Origin: Aquirhabdus parva
Lineage (GTDB): Bacteria > Pseudomonadota > Gammaproteobacteria > Pseudomonadales > Moraxellaceae
Assembly: GCF_003351745.1 (NCBI RefSeq)
Contig: NZ_CP031222.1
Location: 2,772,207-2,836,206, forward strand
Direction of reading: 5' to 3'
Length of the DNA stretch: 64,000 nt
The notes beneath the pieces are model-generated. The model was not told the DNA's origin. It saw only the letters and a list, made by a program, of their open reading frames with translations, and searched no databases. The first letter of the stretch is position 1; the number at the start of each line of letters is the position of its first letter. Positions 48,789-58,452 of this stretch are shown here, piece by piece. A program made the translations under genes and the position numbers.

Positions 48789-50000
48789 ATGTCTCGTCCA
48801 ATCTTAGTGATCAATTGCGGTTCATCATCGATTAAATTTGCACTTGTTCCCGAACACGTCGCCGCTCATCAAGTGCGTCGTTCAGGACTGGCGGAAAACT
48901 TAGGCACACCGGAAGCCTTACTGAATATCACGACCGAAGATGGCAAAAAAACGTCGGTGGCGATTCCCCATGCAGATCATCAAGCGGCACTGACAGAGAT
49001 ATTAAAAAGACTCGGGGATGAACTCCCTATAGCGATTGGTCACCGCGTGGTGCATGGGGGTGAGAAGTTCACTCATGCCGTGCAGATCGACGAATCGGTC
49101 TTAAAAGTGATTCGTGAAACTACACCGCTTGCCCCGCTGCATAACCCTGCGAACCTGCAAGGGATTGATGCGACATTAAAGCTGTTTGCAGATTTACCGC
49201 AAGTCGCTGTATTTGATACGGCATTTCACCAGACCATGCCCCCGCAAGCTTTTCGCTATGCGCTGCCAGAGGATCTGTATAGCAAGCACCACATTCGCCG
49301 CTATGGTTTTCATGGCACCAGCCATGCTTATGTCACCCAACATACCGACCAGCTTGTCGGTGGTGATAACAACGGCTGGATCTCTGCACATTTAGGCAAT
49401 GGCTGTTCCACCTGTGCCGTCTGGCAAGGCAAGAGTATGGACACCAGTATGGGCCTAACGCCGCTTGAAGGTCTGGTCATGGGCACCCGCAGTGGCAATG
49501 TCGACCCCAGTCTGCACATTCATCTAACCCGAACACTGGGCTGGTCACTGGAAGAAATTGACCAGATCCTCAATAAAAAAAGTGGTTTGCTTGGTCTGTC
49601 GGGTTTGTCCAATGACATGCGCACGCTGACTGAAGCGGCTGCAGATGGACATCGCGGTGCAGAGCTTGCCATTGATGTCTTTTGCTATCGCCTTGCCCAG
49701 TCATTAGCGGCCATGAGTTGCGCATTGCCTGTGTTTACGGGCATTATCTTTACGGGTGGGATTGGCGAAAATGCAGCGGTGATTCGTGCCAAAACATTGG
49801 CGCTTCTCCCCCATTTTGGACTGTATCTCGACGCGGATAAAAACCAGAAAATGATCCGCGGTGCAGAAGGACGTATAGATCAGGGCGCGAATGACACGGA
49901 ACTTGGGATCAACGCCTATTTAGGACGTCAGATCTGGGTGATTCCCACCGATGAAGAAGGTCAGATCGCACGAGAAACACGGAGTGTGCTGGGCTTATAA
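48789..50000 (+). CDS. ackA: Acetate kinase
   Basis: 403 residues. It interconverts acetate + ATP and acetyl phosphate. Seen: [11 protein letters not shown]-terminal phosphate loop, [29 protein letters not shown]-like [40 protein letters not shown] and FTGGIGENA. Followed by pta after 85 bp; the two form the acetate/acetyl-CoA switch. Confidence 0.97.
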   Translation: MSRPILVINCGSSSIKFALVPEHVAAHQVRRSGLAENLGTPEALLNITTEDGKKTSVAIPHADHQAALTEILKRLGDELPIAIGHRVVHGGEKFTHAVQIDESVLKVIRETTPLAPLHNPANLQGIDATLKLFADLPQVAVFDTAFHQTMPPQAFRYALPEDLYSKHHIRRYGFHGTSHAYVTQHTDQLVGGDNNGWISAHLGNGCSTCAVWQGKSMDTSMGLTPLEGLVMGTRSGNVDPSLHIHLTRTLGWSLEEIDQILNKKSGLLGLSGLSNDMRTLTEAAADGHRGAELAIDVFCYRLAQSLAAMSCALPVFTGIIFTGGIGENAAVIRAKTLALLPHFGLYLDADKNQKMIRGAEGRIDQGANDTELGINAYLGRQIWVIPTDEEGQIARETRSVLGL

Positions 50001-50085
50001 GAGTCACTCGCGTGGCACATTTCACGTGATAGCGCCAATAACACCACCAAAACATTAGTAACACCATTTTAAGGGACTTTTTTTC

Positions 50086-52209
50086 ATGCAAACTTTTTTG
50101 ATCGTCCCCACCGGTATCGGCGTTGGCCTCACCTCGGCCTGTTTGGGCTTAATTCGCGCACTCGATATGGCGGGTATGCGTGCGGGCTTTATGAAGCCTT
50201 TTGTCCAAGCCGAACTCAATGCCGATGGTGACGGCAGCGACCGCTCCAGTCTCTTGGTCAGTAAAACCTTAAATCGACCTGTGGTTCAAGCCATGCAGCA
50301 AAGCACGGTCGAACGTATGCTGGGTGATGGTCACATGGATGAACTGCTTGAGCAGCTCATGAGCATGAAAAATGAAAGCGGACAAGGTCAGGATGTCCTG
50401 ATCGTTGAAGGCCTCGTCCCCACCAGCGAAAGCAGCTATGCTCCTCAGCTGAACGCGGCACTGGCCCAATCTCTTGATGCCAGCGTGATCATCGTCACCA
50501 CAGCGGATATCGATCATCTGGAAGGACTGGCTGATCGTCTAGACCTCGTCGCACAAGCCTTTGGGGGCACCGCTTCAGAGCGCACCCTCGGCTATATCTT
50601 AAACCGTGTCAAAGGTGTGACCGAAGCTGCGTTGGGCGAGCCGGCTGAACTGGCCGTTCTGCAAAGTCGCATTATCCAAGCCTTAAAGCCACTTTCCCAA
50701 GATGTAGGCACGGATAATTTCCATTTGATTGGCGTAGTGCCTTTCAATGAAGCTTTAAGTTCCCCGCGTATCATTGATGTCGCACAAGTTTTAAGTGCCA
50801 AGTTCTTAAATCGCGGTGAAGCTACAGAGCGCCGCGTCCGCCGTGTTTCCTTATGTGCCCGTACCGTAAAGAATATCCTGTCAGCACTTACCCCAGACAC
50901 CCTAATCGTCACCCCCGGTGATCGTGAAGATGTCTTGGTTGCGGCTTGCCTTGCCTCAATGAATGGCGTGCCGCTGGCGGGCGTGGTTCTGACCGGTGAC
51001 TATCTGCCCGAAGAACCCTTGCTGCAGCTCTGTACCAATGCCTTTAAGTCGGGTCTACCGGTACTGTCCGTGGAAAGCGACTCGTTTGAAACCGTGCAGC
51101 GCTTGAGTCAAATGAGCAACGAAATCCCTGCCGATGACCATGACCGAGCGGAACAAGTCATGGCTACCGTAGCGCGCCACCTTGATGTTGACTGGCTGAA
51201 AAAACACTTCGCCGCACAGCGCTCTGAGCGACTGTCTCCATCGGCATTCCGTTATCAACTCGTCAAAAAGGCCCAAGCGGCAACCAAGCGGATTGTCCTG
51301 CCTGAAGGTGCTGAACCTCGCACTATTCAAGCAGCGGTCATCTGCCAAACACGCGGTATTGCGCATTGTATTTTGCTGGCAAAACGTGAAGAGGTTGAAG
51401 CGGTGGCATTGGCGCGCGGCATTACCCTGCCCCCTAGCCTTGAAATCATCGAACCTGAAAGCATCCGTGCACGCTATATCGCGCCTATGGTGGAACGCCG
51501 TAAAGGGAAGCTCACAACACAGCTTGCCGAAGCCCAATTGCAAGATACTGTGGTGCTCGGCACCATGATGCTGGCACTGGGTGAAGTCGATGGACTGGTG
51601 TCGGGTGCAATTCATACCACCGCCAACACCGTACGCCCCGCCTTCCAATTGATTAAGACGGCTCCCGGCTTTAGCTTGGTATCCTCAATCTTCTTTATGC
51701 TGCTCCCTGAGCAAGTAGTCGTCTATGGCGACTGCGCGATTAACCCAGACCCGACAGCAACCGAACTGGCTGAGATTGCGATCCAGAGTGCCGACTCAGC
51801 AGCAGCATTTGGCATTGAGCCACGAGTGGCGATGATCAGCTACTCAACCGGTGAATCCGGTACGGGTAGCGGCGTGGATAAAGTGCGTGAAGCCACCAAG
51901 ATCGCGCAAGAGCGCCGTCCAGACCTGATGATCGATGGTCCATTGCAATACGATGCCGCCGCGATTGAAAGTGTCGGCAAACAAAAAGCTCCTGATTCCA
52001 AAGTTGCTGGACGTGCGACGGTGTTTGTGTTCCCTGACTTGAATACAGGGAATACCACTTATAAAGCCGTACAACGGAGTGCCAATGTGGTAAGTGTAGG
52101 ACCCATGTTGCAGGGCTTGAATAAACCAGTGAATGATTTGTCACGCGGCGCATTGGTCGAAGATATTGTGTATACGATTGCGCTGACGGCGATTCAGGCT
52201 GAGGGATAA
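50086..52209 (+). CDS. pta: Phosphate acetyltransferase, long form
   Basis: 707 residues: an N-terminal P-loop-like BioD/CobB domain (residues 1-200; PTGIGVGLTSACLGL), a DRTGG domain (about 220-330), and the catalytic PTA_PTB domain (from about 385; RIVLPEGAEPRTIQAA, GLVSGAIHTTANTVRPAFQ, SYSTGESGTGSGVDKVREAT). It converts acetyl phosphate and acetyl-CoA. The GREEN gap to ackA has no terminator, so an ackA-pta operon is likely. Confidence 0.97.
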   Translation: MQTFLIVPTGIGVGLTSACLGLIRALDMAGMRAGFMKPFVQAELNADGDGSDRSSLLVSKTLNRPVVQAMQQSTVERMLGDGHMDELLEQLMSMKNESGQGQDVLIVEGLVPTSESSYAPQLNAALAQSLDASVIIVTTADIDHLEGLADRLDLVAQAFGGTASERTLGYILNRVKGVTEAALGEPAELAVLQSRIIQALKPLSQDVGTDNFHLIGVVPFNEALSSPRIIDVAQVLSAKFLNRGEATERRVRRVSLCARTVKNILSALTPDTLIVTPGDREDVLVAACLASMNGVPLAGVVLTGDYLPEEPLLQLCTNAFKSGLPVLSVESDSFETVQRLSQMSNEIPADDHDRAEQVMATVARHLDVDWLKKHFAAQRSERLSPSAFRYQLVKKAQAATKRIVLPEGAEPRTIQAAVICQTRGIAHCILLAKREEVEAVALARGITLPPSLEIIEPESIRARYIAPMVERRKGKLTTQLAEAQLQDTVVLGTMMLALGEVDGLVSGAIHTTANTVRPAFQLIKTAPGFSLVSSIFFMLLPEQVVVYGDCAINPDPTATELAEIAIQSADSAAAFGIEPRVAMISYSTGESGTGSGVDKVREATKIAQERRPDLMIDGPLQYDAAAIESVGKQKAPDSKVAGRATVFVFPDLNTGNTTYKAVQRSANVVSVGPMLQGLNKPVNDLSRGALVEDIVYTIALTAIQAEG

Positions 52210-52217
52210 ATCTTTCC

Positions 52218-52248
52218 AAGACGTTCTGGACAATGGTCCGAACGTCTT
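52218..52248. repeat. Strong inverted repeat after pta
   Basis: AAGACGTTC (52218-52226) pairs with GAACGTCTT (52240-52248), and inner GGAC with GTCC. No T run on either strand. It overlaps the end of the convergent gene at 52247 and may protect 3' ends or act as an imperfect terminator. Confidence 0.6.
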
Positions 52249-52588
52249 AAGCATAAAATAATCGATAAACAAAAATGATAAAAAATACCCCCGCAACATA
52301 GCGAAAAAAGCTTCGGGCTTTGTATGAGACACCGATTGGGGCTGTTTGAATCTGCGCATGGATTTGCGACAAGGTTTTGTTCAATGAAATGCGAGGGCCA
52401 AAAAGAAGAGAGATGCTATACGCTAAAAATGCTGCATATAAAAAAATGACAGTAAAACGATGTTCGAGGAACCGACTCACAACTGAATAGGCCATCACTA
52501 CTATCAGAAGAAAATCTAACCAACGAGACTTTATAAACTGCACAGCGGATTGCTTTTCGTTAAACGGATTTTCTGTATTGCTGGCCAT
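52247..52588 (-). CDS. Small membrane protein, hypothetical
   Basis: 113 residues with three predicted membrane helices (about 25-42, 48-66, 93-112) and an internal loop. It is convergent with pta. No family recognised. No clear ribosome site by eye before ATG 52588 (TGGCC precedes), so the start is provisional. Confidence 0.65.
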   Translation of the reverse strand: MASNTENPFNEKQSAVQFIKSRWLDFLLIVVMAYSVVSRFLEHRFTVIFLYAAFLAYSISLLFGPRISLNKTLSQIHAQIQTAPIGVSYKARSFFRYVAGVFFIIFVYRLFYA

Positions 52589-52747
52589 GATCGGCGTACC
52601 AGAGATATTTGCAATACAGTACTATTTCTACCAAAAAGTCAGAAATATTTATAGCTGATATGGTTATTTTATTTTTGGGAATGCACAGATATTGCAGTAA
52701 TATCGAAATGAGAAAATGCCGTTCTAGTCTATGAAGTGAGGCAAATG

Positions 52748-53200
52748 ATGAATCTTGCAACCGAAGCTTTAGCATACAAAAAAGCTCTACTCTGGAATGT
52801 AGTAACGCTCCCTGAAGTCATCCAATGGGCTGATCATTTGATTACAGTAGAAGATAACCCTGATCCGCAATTATACGAGATATCCCTTGCAAATAATAAC
52901 CATCAAGCCAACGATGCTCTGACAGAACTTACAAAAGAAGCATCAATCCTTGATGTAACGTATAAAATAATAGAGATGCTTGCACGCAAAGCTTCTAAGA
53001 ATGACATTAATTATAAATTCACTGCAGATATATTATATAGGATGGCATGTGAAAATTTTATTCTAGATGAGGATTCACAATTTGAAATGTCTCGACTAAC
53101 TGATGCTTTATACCTTGCTGAAGAAAAAATTTACGGTGACCCAGAAGAGATCAAAACTGAAATACGTCAATTTCTCAATCAATATGCCACAAAAAAATAA
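52748..53200 (+). CDS. Hypothetical helical protein, AT-rich orphan
   Basis: 150 residues from ATG 52748 (GAGG 6 nt upstream). Soluble, mostly helical and acidic, with no membrane segment. The N-terminal KKALLWNVVTLPEVIQWADHLI and LYEISLANNN remind me of small proteins found with polymorphic-toxin immunity genes, but no toxin gene lies nearby, so this is a weak resemblance. The AT-rich sequence contrasts with pta and ptsP, consistent with recent acquisition. Confidence 0.7.
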   Translation: MNLATEALAYKKALLWNVVTLPEVIQWADHLITVEDNPDPQLYEISLANNNHQANDALTELTKEASILDVTYKIIEMLARKASKNDINYKFTADILYRMACENFILDEDSQFEMSRLTDALYLAEEKIYGDPEEIKTEIRQFLNQYATKK

Positions 53201-53224
53201 TCTAAACTAAAATTAATCAACAAA

Positions 53225-53261
53225 AACCAAGGTGATAACTTTTCTTTTCTCAACCTTGGTT
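53225..53261. terminator. Possible terminator, convergent genes
   Basis: AACCAAGGT (53225-53233) and ACCTTGGTT (53253-53261) with a 19-nt loop rich in T. Weak T run; it could terminate either convergent gene. Confidence 0.45.
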
Positions 53262-53301
53262 ATTAACGACTCATCCTTCAAATATCGGAAGTTTCACAAT
53301 C

Positions 53302-53577
53302 TCACTTCACCCGCTGCGACGCTCTCTCCGCCTGATAATAGCGTTTTCGCTCAGCATACCGCTGCGCTTTGAAGTTGCGGACTTGAATCGCTTGGTGTCG
53401 CTGATATTCATAATGATCGGCCGTAAGCTTTGAATATGGCAACATGCGCGCATTCGATGCACATGACGTCTGGGAATAATGCACCCCACCACCTGCATCC
53501 TGACACTTATAAACATCATGTGCCAAGGAAACTGAAGAGACTAAACATAATCCTAAACCCACTAAAACGAGTCTCAT
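53302..53577 (-). CDS. Small exported DUF4124-like protein
   Basis: 91 residues from ATG 53577, which overlaps the upstream phosphatase stop (ATGA). Signal peptide (RLVLVGLGLCLVSSVSLA), then VYKCQDAGGGVHYSQTSC, the DUF4124 pattern with two cysteines likely to form a disulphide, and an Arg/Gln/Tyr-rich basic tail. Function of the domain is unknown. Cotranscribed with the HAD phosphatase. Confidence 0.8.
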   Translation of the reverse strand: MRLVLVGLGLCLVSSVSLAHDVYKCQDAGGGVHYSQTSCASNARMLPYSKLTADHYEYQRHQAIQVRNFKAQRYAERKRYYQAERASQRVK

Positions 53578-54254
53578 CCCCAGACTCCTGCGCGAACCGA
53601 CCAATTTTCTACCGGCCACTGATGATCCAATGCATGAGCATGCAGACGTTTATCTGGAGTCACCGTAATGGGATGATCGACAAAATTCAGTAAGGGCAAA
53701 TCATTAAACGAGTCGGAATAGCCCCAGCTATTCTCCAGTTTCTGATCCGGATTATGCTGCGCCAGCCAAGCATTGAGATGATGTAACTTACCTGCTTGGA
53801 AGCACGGCTCCCCCACAAGCTTACCAGTGTACACGCCATCAATGATCTCAGGTTCGCTGGCAATCAAATGCGAAACGCCAAAAGCCTGTGCAATTGGGGC
53901 TGTGACAAAACTGTTGGTCGCAGTGATGATCACAATCTCATGACCCGCTTGACGATGTTTCTCAATCGCAGCGATCCCGAGTGGACGCATCGCCGGGCGA
54001 ATGATAGTGTCTAGATATTGATCACTGATCGCTTTTAATACGCTCGGTGCTTTGCCTTTTAAAAATTGAAAAACGAATTCATTATAGGCCACGGCATCTA
54101 AAGTACCGGATTGATAATCTGCATAGAACTGGTCGTTACGTTTGCGGTGTTCGGCTTCATCTACCAAACCCTGTGCAATTAAAAACTCGCCCCACTCATG
54201 ATCTGAATCCAAATCTAATAAGGTATGATCCAAATCAAATAACGCCAATTGCAT
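53574..54254 (-). CDS. HAD-superfamily IB phosphatase (SerB-like)
   Basis: 226 residues from ATG 54254 (GGAGG 5 nt upstream). Motif I FDLDHTLLDLDSD, motif II IIITATNSF (Thr), motif III lysine region and YSDSFNDLPLL (motif IV). Homologues are phosphoserine phosphatase-like or phosphoethanolamine phosphatase-like; substrate not predictable. Divergent from rppH, as in Acinetobacter genomes that carry HAD, rppH and ptsP together. Confidence 0.9.
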   Translation of the reverse strand: MQLALFDLDHTLLDLDSDHEWGEFLIAQGLVDEAEHRKRNDQFYADYQSGTLDAVAYNEFVFQFLKGKAPSVLKAISDQYLDTIIRPAMRPLGIAAIEKHRQAGHEIVIITATNSFVTAPIAQAFGVSHLIASEPEIIDGVYTGKLVGEPCFQAGKLHHLNAWLAQHNPDQKLENSWGYSDSFNDLPLLNFVDHPITVTPDKRLHAHALDHQWPVENWSVRAGVWG

Positions 54255-54555
54255 GCTCGCCTCCAATGGGCTCAAAAGTTATCAAAACAGATTAAAAATA
54301 CAGCGTTTTCGCCAATAATGTCGCTACATCTTGACTTGTAAAATTCACTTAGTGATTTAACTCACAAAAAACTGTAAAAACTATCGCCGTAAGCCTACAG
54401 AATTTCGGTAAAATAACATCAAATTTCATGTACTTTCCTTGCCTTTATATCAGCTTTTAGAAGATGTCATGATGTTATGCCCTAGTATGACACGCGATGA
54501 TGAAAAATAAGGATGGTCATGCACCACATTAGGCATATTTTCTGGAATTGTTTCA
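54255..54555. other. Divergent intergenic region HAD / rppH
   Basis: About 300 bp, AT-rich. TTCTGGAA lies just before rppH; no repeat or RNA gene recognised. Confidence 0.45.
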
Positions 54556-55038
54556 ATGATAGATGCAGATGGCTTTCGGCCCAATGTCGGCATGATTTTG
54601 TGCAATGCACAAGGTCAGGTGCTGTGGGCAAAACGAATCGGTCATAATGCGTGGCAGTTTCCACAAGGTGGGATTTCCGAAGGTGAAACCCCAGAGCAAG
54701 CGCTCTATCGTGAGCTTTGGGAAGAAGTCGGATTACAACCTACGCATGTGAAGATTCTGGCTCAAACCCAAGGCTGGCTTCCTTATCGGTTGCCACATCG
54801 CTATGTGCGGCAGGACGATGCTCCACCAGTTTGTATTGGACAGAAGCAAAAGTGGTTTTTACTACAATTGACCGCAAGTGAGTCAGAGATTCATCTGGAT
54901 GCCCAGACTCCTGCAGAGTTTGATCATTGGATGTGGGTGAGTTATTGGTATCCCCTGACCGAAGTGGTGGCATTTAAGCGTGAAGTTTATCGCAAGGCAT
55001 TGCTTGAGCTGATCCCGCATTTGCCCGTTTTAAATTAA
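54556..55038 (+). CDS. rppH: RNA pyrophosphohydrolase RppH
   Basis: 160 residues, the size of E. coli RppH. The Nudix box is [22 protein letters not shown] (about 37-58), preceded by [11 protein letters not shown] and AWQFPQGG. It converts 5'-triphosphate RNA ends to monophosphate to start mRNA decay. Start supported by GGAA 9 nt upstream. rppH-ptsP is a conserved gammaproteobacterial pair. Confidence 0.96.
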   Translation: MIDADGFRPNVGMILCNAQGQVLWAKRIGHNAWQFPQGGISEGETPEQALYRELWEEVGLQPTHVKILAQTQGWLPYRLPHRYVRQDDAPPVCIGQKQKWFLLQLTASESEIHLDAQTPAEFDHWMWVSYWYPLTEVVAFKREVYRKALLELIPHLPVLN

Positions 55039-55100
55039 ACGTTGTTGGCTGAATAGACCATATAAAAGAATTGATGCGACCTAGCAATACGCCTCTTGAT

Positions 55101-55112
55101 GAATGATCATTC
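55101..55112. repeat. 12-bp perfect palindrome before ptsP
   Basis: GAATGATCATTC, 70-80 bp before the ptsP start. Could be an operator; short enough to be chance. Confidence 0.3.
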
Positions 55113-55182
55113 TCATACGTCAATGCTTATTTATCCAGGGAAATAAAAGATAAGACAACCCTAAATCGGAATTGGAGATGTC

Positions 55183-57468
55183 ATGCAGATTGAAAGCCTG
55201 CGCAAGATTGTACAAGACGTAGATGCCGCACCGAATCTCCATGCGGCACTCGAAGTCATGGTACAACTGGTTGCCGAAGCCATGGAGACGGAAGTGTGTT
55301 CGGTCTACCTTTTGGACGAACGCAATCAACGCTATATTTTGATGGCGTCCGTTGGCTTAAACGCAGATTCAGTCGGAGAAGTGTCTCTATCCACCACCGA
55401 AGGTCTGGTAGGCTTGGTGGGACAACGTGAAGAAATCGTCAGTCTTGAGGATGCCTCTAGCCATCCACGCTTCCGCTACTTGCCTGAAACGGGTGAAGAA
55501 CGCTATAGCGCCTTCCTCGGCGTACCGATCATGTATCGCCGCAAGGTTATGGGCGTCATGGTTGTACAGCACCGTGAACGTCGTGCCTTTAGTGAAGCAG
55601 CAGAATCTTTTCTTGTGACGTTATGCGCCCAGCTTTCTGGTGCCATTGCTCACGCGCATGCGGTCGGGCAAGTGGATGTTTTTAGAAAACCCAATAGCGC
55701 ATCCTCGCCGCAAGTATTCCAAGGTGTTTCTGGTGCGGGCGGTATCGCCATTGGTCGTGCAGTCGTACTGTATCCCCCAGCTGACCTGTCACTGGTTCCG
55801 GATCGCAAAATTGATGATGTGAAATCCGAGCTGGTCGTCTTTAAAGATGCACTTGAGATCGTACGCAAAGACATCCGCGATCTTGATGAAAAGATGCAAA
55901 AAGCCCTGCTCGAAGATGAACGCGCCTTATTTAGCGTTTATCTGCGGATGCTGGACGATCATGCACTCCCCGCCGAAATCAATGCCAAAATCAAAGCCGG
56001 CAATTGGGCGCAAGGTGCAGTCCGTGCGGTGATTGATCAACACACCGCCCACTTCGCGCAAATGAAAGATGAATACCTGCGTGAACGCGTCGCAGACTTG
56101 CGTGATTTGGGTCGTCGTTTGCTTGCACGCCTGCAAGCTTCCGACAATCAGCATCGTGAGATTGGTGAAGAAAGTATCCTGATCGGTGAGGAAATCTCGA
56201 CCGCCATGCTGGTCGAACTCCCACTGGATAACGTTGCGGCGATTGTCACGACCGAAGGGGCTGCCAACTCTCACATGGTGATCGTGGCACGTGCGCTGGG
56301 TATCCCGACAGTGATTGGCGTCACCGAACTGCCGACGACATCACTGGATGATGTCGAGATGATTGTTGATGCTCATCAGGGTCGTATCTTCGTTCATCCG
56401 ATCCGTCAGTTGCGTCAGCGCTACAAAGAGATTCAAAAAGAAGAGCAACAAGCCGCTCAAGACCTCAAAGCCTACGAGCGCCGCGAAACCATCACCCCAG
56501 ATGGTCACGTGATGCCGCTGTATGTGAATACGGGTCTGATGATCGATGTGATTCGCGGGGCACAGCGCGGGGCCAAAGGCGTTGGACTGTATCGCAGTGA
56601 AATTCCCTTTATGCTGCGCGAGCGCTTCCCCGGTGAAGAAGAGCAACGTCTGATCTATCGCCAACAGCTCAGCCACTTTGCGGGCAAGCCCGTGGTCATG
56701 CGTACACTCGACATCGGTGCAGACAAAGACTTGCCCTACTTCTCAATTGAGGAAGAAAACGCCGCCTTAGGCTGGCGCGGCATCCGCTTTACGCTGGATC
56801 ATCCTGAGATTTTCTCTGCGCAAATGCGTGCGATGCTTAAAGCCAGTATCGGACTCAATAACCTGCATATCCTCTTCCCGATGATCACCTCGGTCAGTGA
56901 GGTTGAAGAGTCGTTATACCTGCTTGATCGCTCCTTGCATGAAGTGCAGGAAGAGGAACAGGTCAAGATCAACAAACCCAAAGTCGGTGTGATGATCGAA
57001 GTGCCGAGCGTACTCAGCATCATTGATGAGCTGTCAGAGTTGGTTGACTTCTTCTCTGTCGGTTCTAACGACTTGACCCAGTATCTACTTGCGGTCGATC
57101 GTAATAATCCGCGTGTGGCGACCTTGTATAACCACTACCATCCTGCGGTACTTCGCACGCTGAATCAGTTGGTGAAACGCTGCCGTGAGCTAGATCGTCC
57201 TGTCAGCATCTGCGGTGAAATGGCGGGTGATCCGGGTACAGCGGCGCTGATGATGGCGATGGGCTTTAATGCCTTGTCGATGAGTTCATCCAATATTCTG
57301 AAAGTGCGTAAGGCCTTGATCCAGATCCCTCTGACTGAGGCGCAAGAGTTGCTTGCTGAAGTACTCAAGATGGATAACCCTGCGGTGATTCGCAGTTGGG
57401 TTGAGATGTTTATGATCAATAAAGGTCTGGGTAGTTTGATTAAGCCTGCGCAGAAGAGTTTGGGGTGA
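55183..57468 (+). CDS. ptsP: PEP-protein phosphotransferase PtsP (enzyme I Ntr)
   Basis: 761 residues: N-terminal GAF sensor (about 1-160), then enzyme I domains. The phosphorylated histidine is in TTEGAANSHMVIVARALG. Active-site YRSEIPFMLRE, FPMITSVSEVEESL and GEMAGDPGTAALMMAMG are present. It starts the nitrogen-related phosphotransfer chain (PtsP to NPr to EIIA-Ntr), which governs potassium transport and stress functions. ATG 55183 has GGAG 6-8 nt upstream. Confidence 0.97.
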   Translation: MQIESLRKIVQDVDAAPNLHAALEVMVQLVAEAMETEVCSVYLLDERNQRYILMASVGLNADSVGEVSLSTTEGLVGLVGQREEIVSLEDASSHPRFRYLPETGEERYSAFLGVPIMYRRKVMGVMVVQHRERRAFSEAAESFLVTLCAQLSGAIAHAHAVGQVDVFRKPNSASSPQVFQGVSGAGGIAIGRAVVLYPPADLSLVPDRKIDDVKSELVVFKDALEIVRKDIRDLDEKMQKALLEDERALFSVYLRMLDDHALPAEINAKIKAGNWAQGAVRAVIDQHTAHFAQMKDEYLRERVADLRDLGRRLLARLQASDNQHREIGEESILIGEEISTAMLVELPLDNVAAIVTTEGAANSHMVIVARALGIPTVIGVTELPTTSLDDVEMIVDAHQGRIFVHPIRQLRQRYKEIQKEEQQAAQDLKAYERRETITPDGHVMPLYVNTGLMIDVIRGAQRGAKGVGLYRSEIPFMLRERFPGEEEQRLIYRQQLSHFAGKPVVMRTLDIGADKDLPYFSIEEENAALGWRGIRFTLDHPEIFSAQMRAMLKASIGLNNLHILFPMITSVSEVEESLYLLDRSLHEVQEEEQVKINKPKVGVMIEVPSVLSIIDELSELVDFFSVGSNDLTQYLLAVDRNNPRVATLYNHYHPAVLRTLNQLVKRCRELDRPVSICGEMAGDPGTAALMMAMGFNALSMSSSNILKVRKALIQIPLTEAQELLAEVLKMDNPAVIRSWVEMFMINKGLGSLIKPAQKSLG

Positions 57469-57471
57469 GTG

Positions 57472-58335
57472 ATGCTTGCTGAAACAAAGGCTCAAGAACT
57501 GCATGAATTAGGGCAGCGCCTCAGTGATGAAGGAAAGGAGCAAGAAGCGATATCTGCTTATCTACAAGCAATAGAACTTGACCCTAAAAAGTCTGAGAGT
57601 TTTTATAATATTGGTCTAATTTATAAATATCAGAATGAATGGACCAAGTCTTTTGAATACAACCAAAAGGCCTACTCCCTTGATCCTTCTGATGAATCTG
57701 CAAGATGGAATCTGGCAATTGCAGCCACTGCTCTAAGAGATTGGGCAACAGTACGTCAGGCATGGCAAGACAATGGCATAGCTCTTGATGGAAAATCTGG
57801 CCCCATCGACATGAATTTCGGCATAACTCCTGTGCGATTGAATCCCGATTACGATGCCGAAGTAGTCTGGGCCACTCGAATAGATCCAGTCAGAGCCAGA
57901 ATAGAAAATGTTCCCTACAAAGAATCTGGATTTCGGTACGATGATATCGTTCTGCATGACGGTGCCGCTGTCGGATACCGAAAGAATGGAAATAATGAAT
58001 ATCCGGTTTTTAATGTATTAGAACTTTTTGAGCGCTCAAAATTTTCGACAGCACTTGCATCTATTCAAATTAACAGCGAACAAGATATCGCTGTCCTTGA
58101 AAATTTATTCTCAAAATCTGTTCATCATTTTGAAGATTGGACAAAAAACGTCAGAACTTTATGTCGGCAATGCAGCGAGGGAATGCCTCACGAACATCAC
58201 GATTCGGACTTAACACCCGACTTTAATCACGAAAGAACTTTAGGCGTAGCAGTACGTGAAGATGAATCGATATTACCAATATTTGAGGAGTGGCAAAGAT
58301 TAACAGGCGGTAAGCTATTAAGTTTCAATAATTGA
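57472..58335 (+). CDS. TPR-repeat protein with unknown C-terminal domain
   Basis: 287 residues. Residues about 8-115 form three TPR-like repeats (AISAYLQAIELDPKKSESFYNIGLIYK...). The rest (about 120-287) is an unrecognised domain with RLNPDYDAEVVWATRID, FNVLELFERS and a Cys/His cluster (CRQCSEGMPHEHHDSD). It begins 3 bp after ptsP without its own clear promoter. More AT-rich than ptsP, so probably an accessory gene inserted after the operon. No function can be given. Confidence 0.75.
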   Translation: MLAETKAQELHELGQRLSDEGKEQEAISAYLQAIELDPKKSESFYNIGLIYKYQNEWTKSFEYNQKAYSLDPSDESARWNLAIAATALRDWATVRQAWQDNGIALDGKSGPIDMNFGITPVRLNPDYDAEVVWATRIDPVRARIENVPYKESGFRYDDIVLHDGAAVGYRKNGNNEYPVFNVLELFERSKFSTALASIQINSEQDIAVLENLFSKSVHHFEDWTKNVRTLCRQCSEGMPHEHHDSDLTPDFNHERTLGVAVREDESILPIFEEWQRLTGGKLLSFNN

Positions 58336-58452
58336 CTTAAAAATAGTCCCGCTTCGAAATTGATCACTAATCCAACAAATCGCTTACCCGCTCCCCCGAT
58401 AAACCCGCTTAAACTCTAGACAATACCAAATCGATTCTCATGGTGAACTCTC

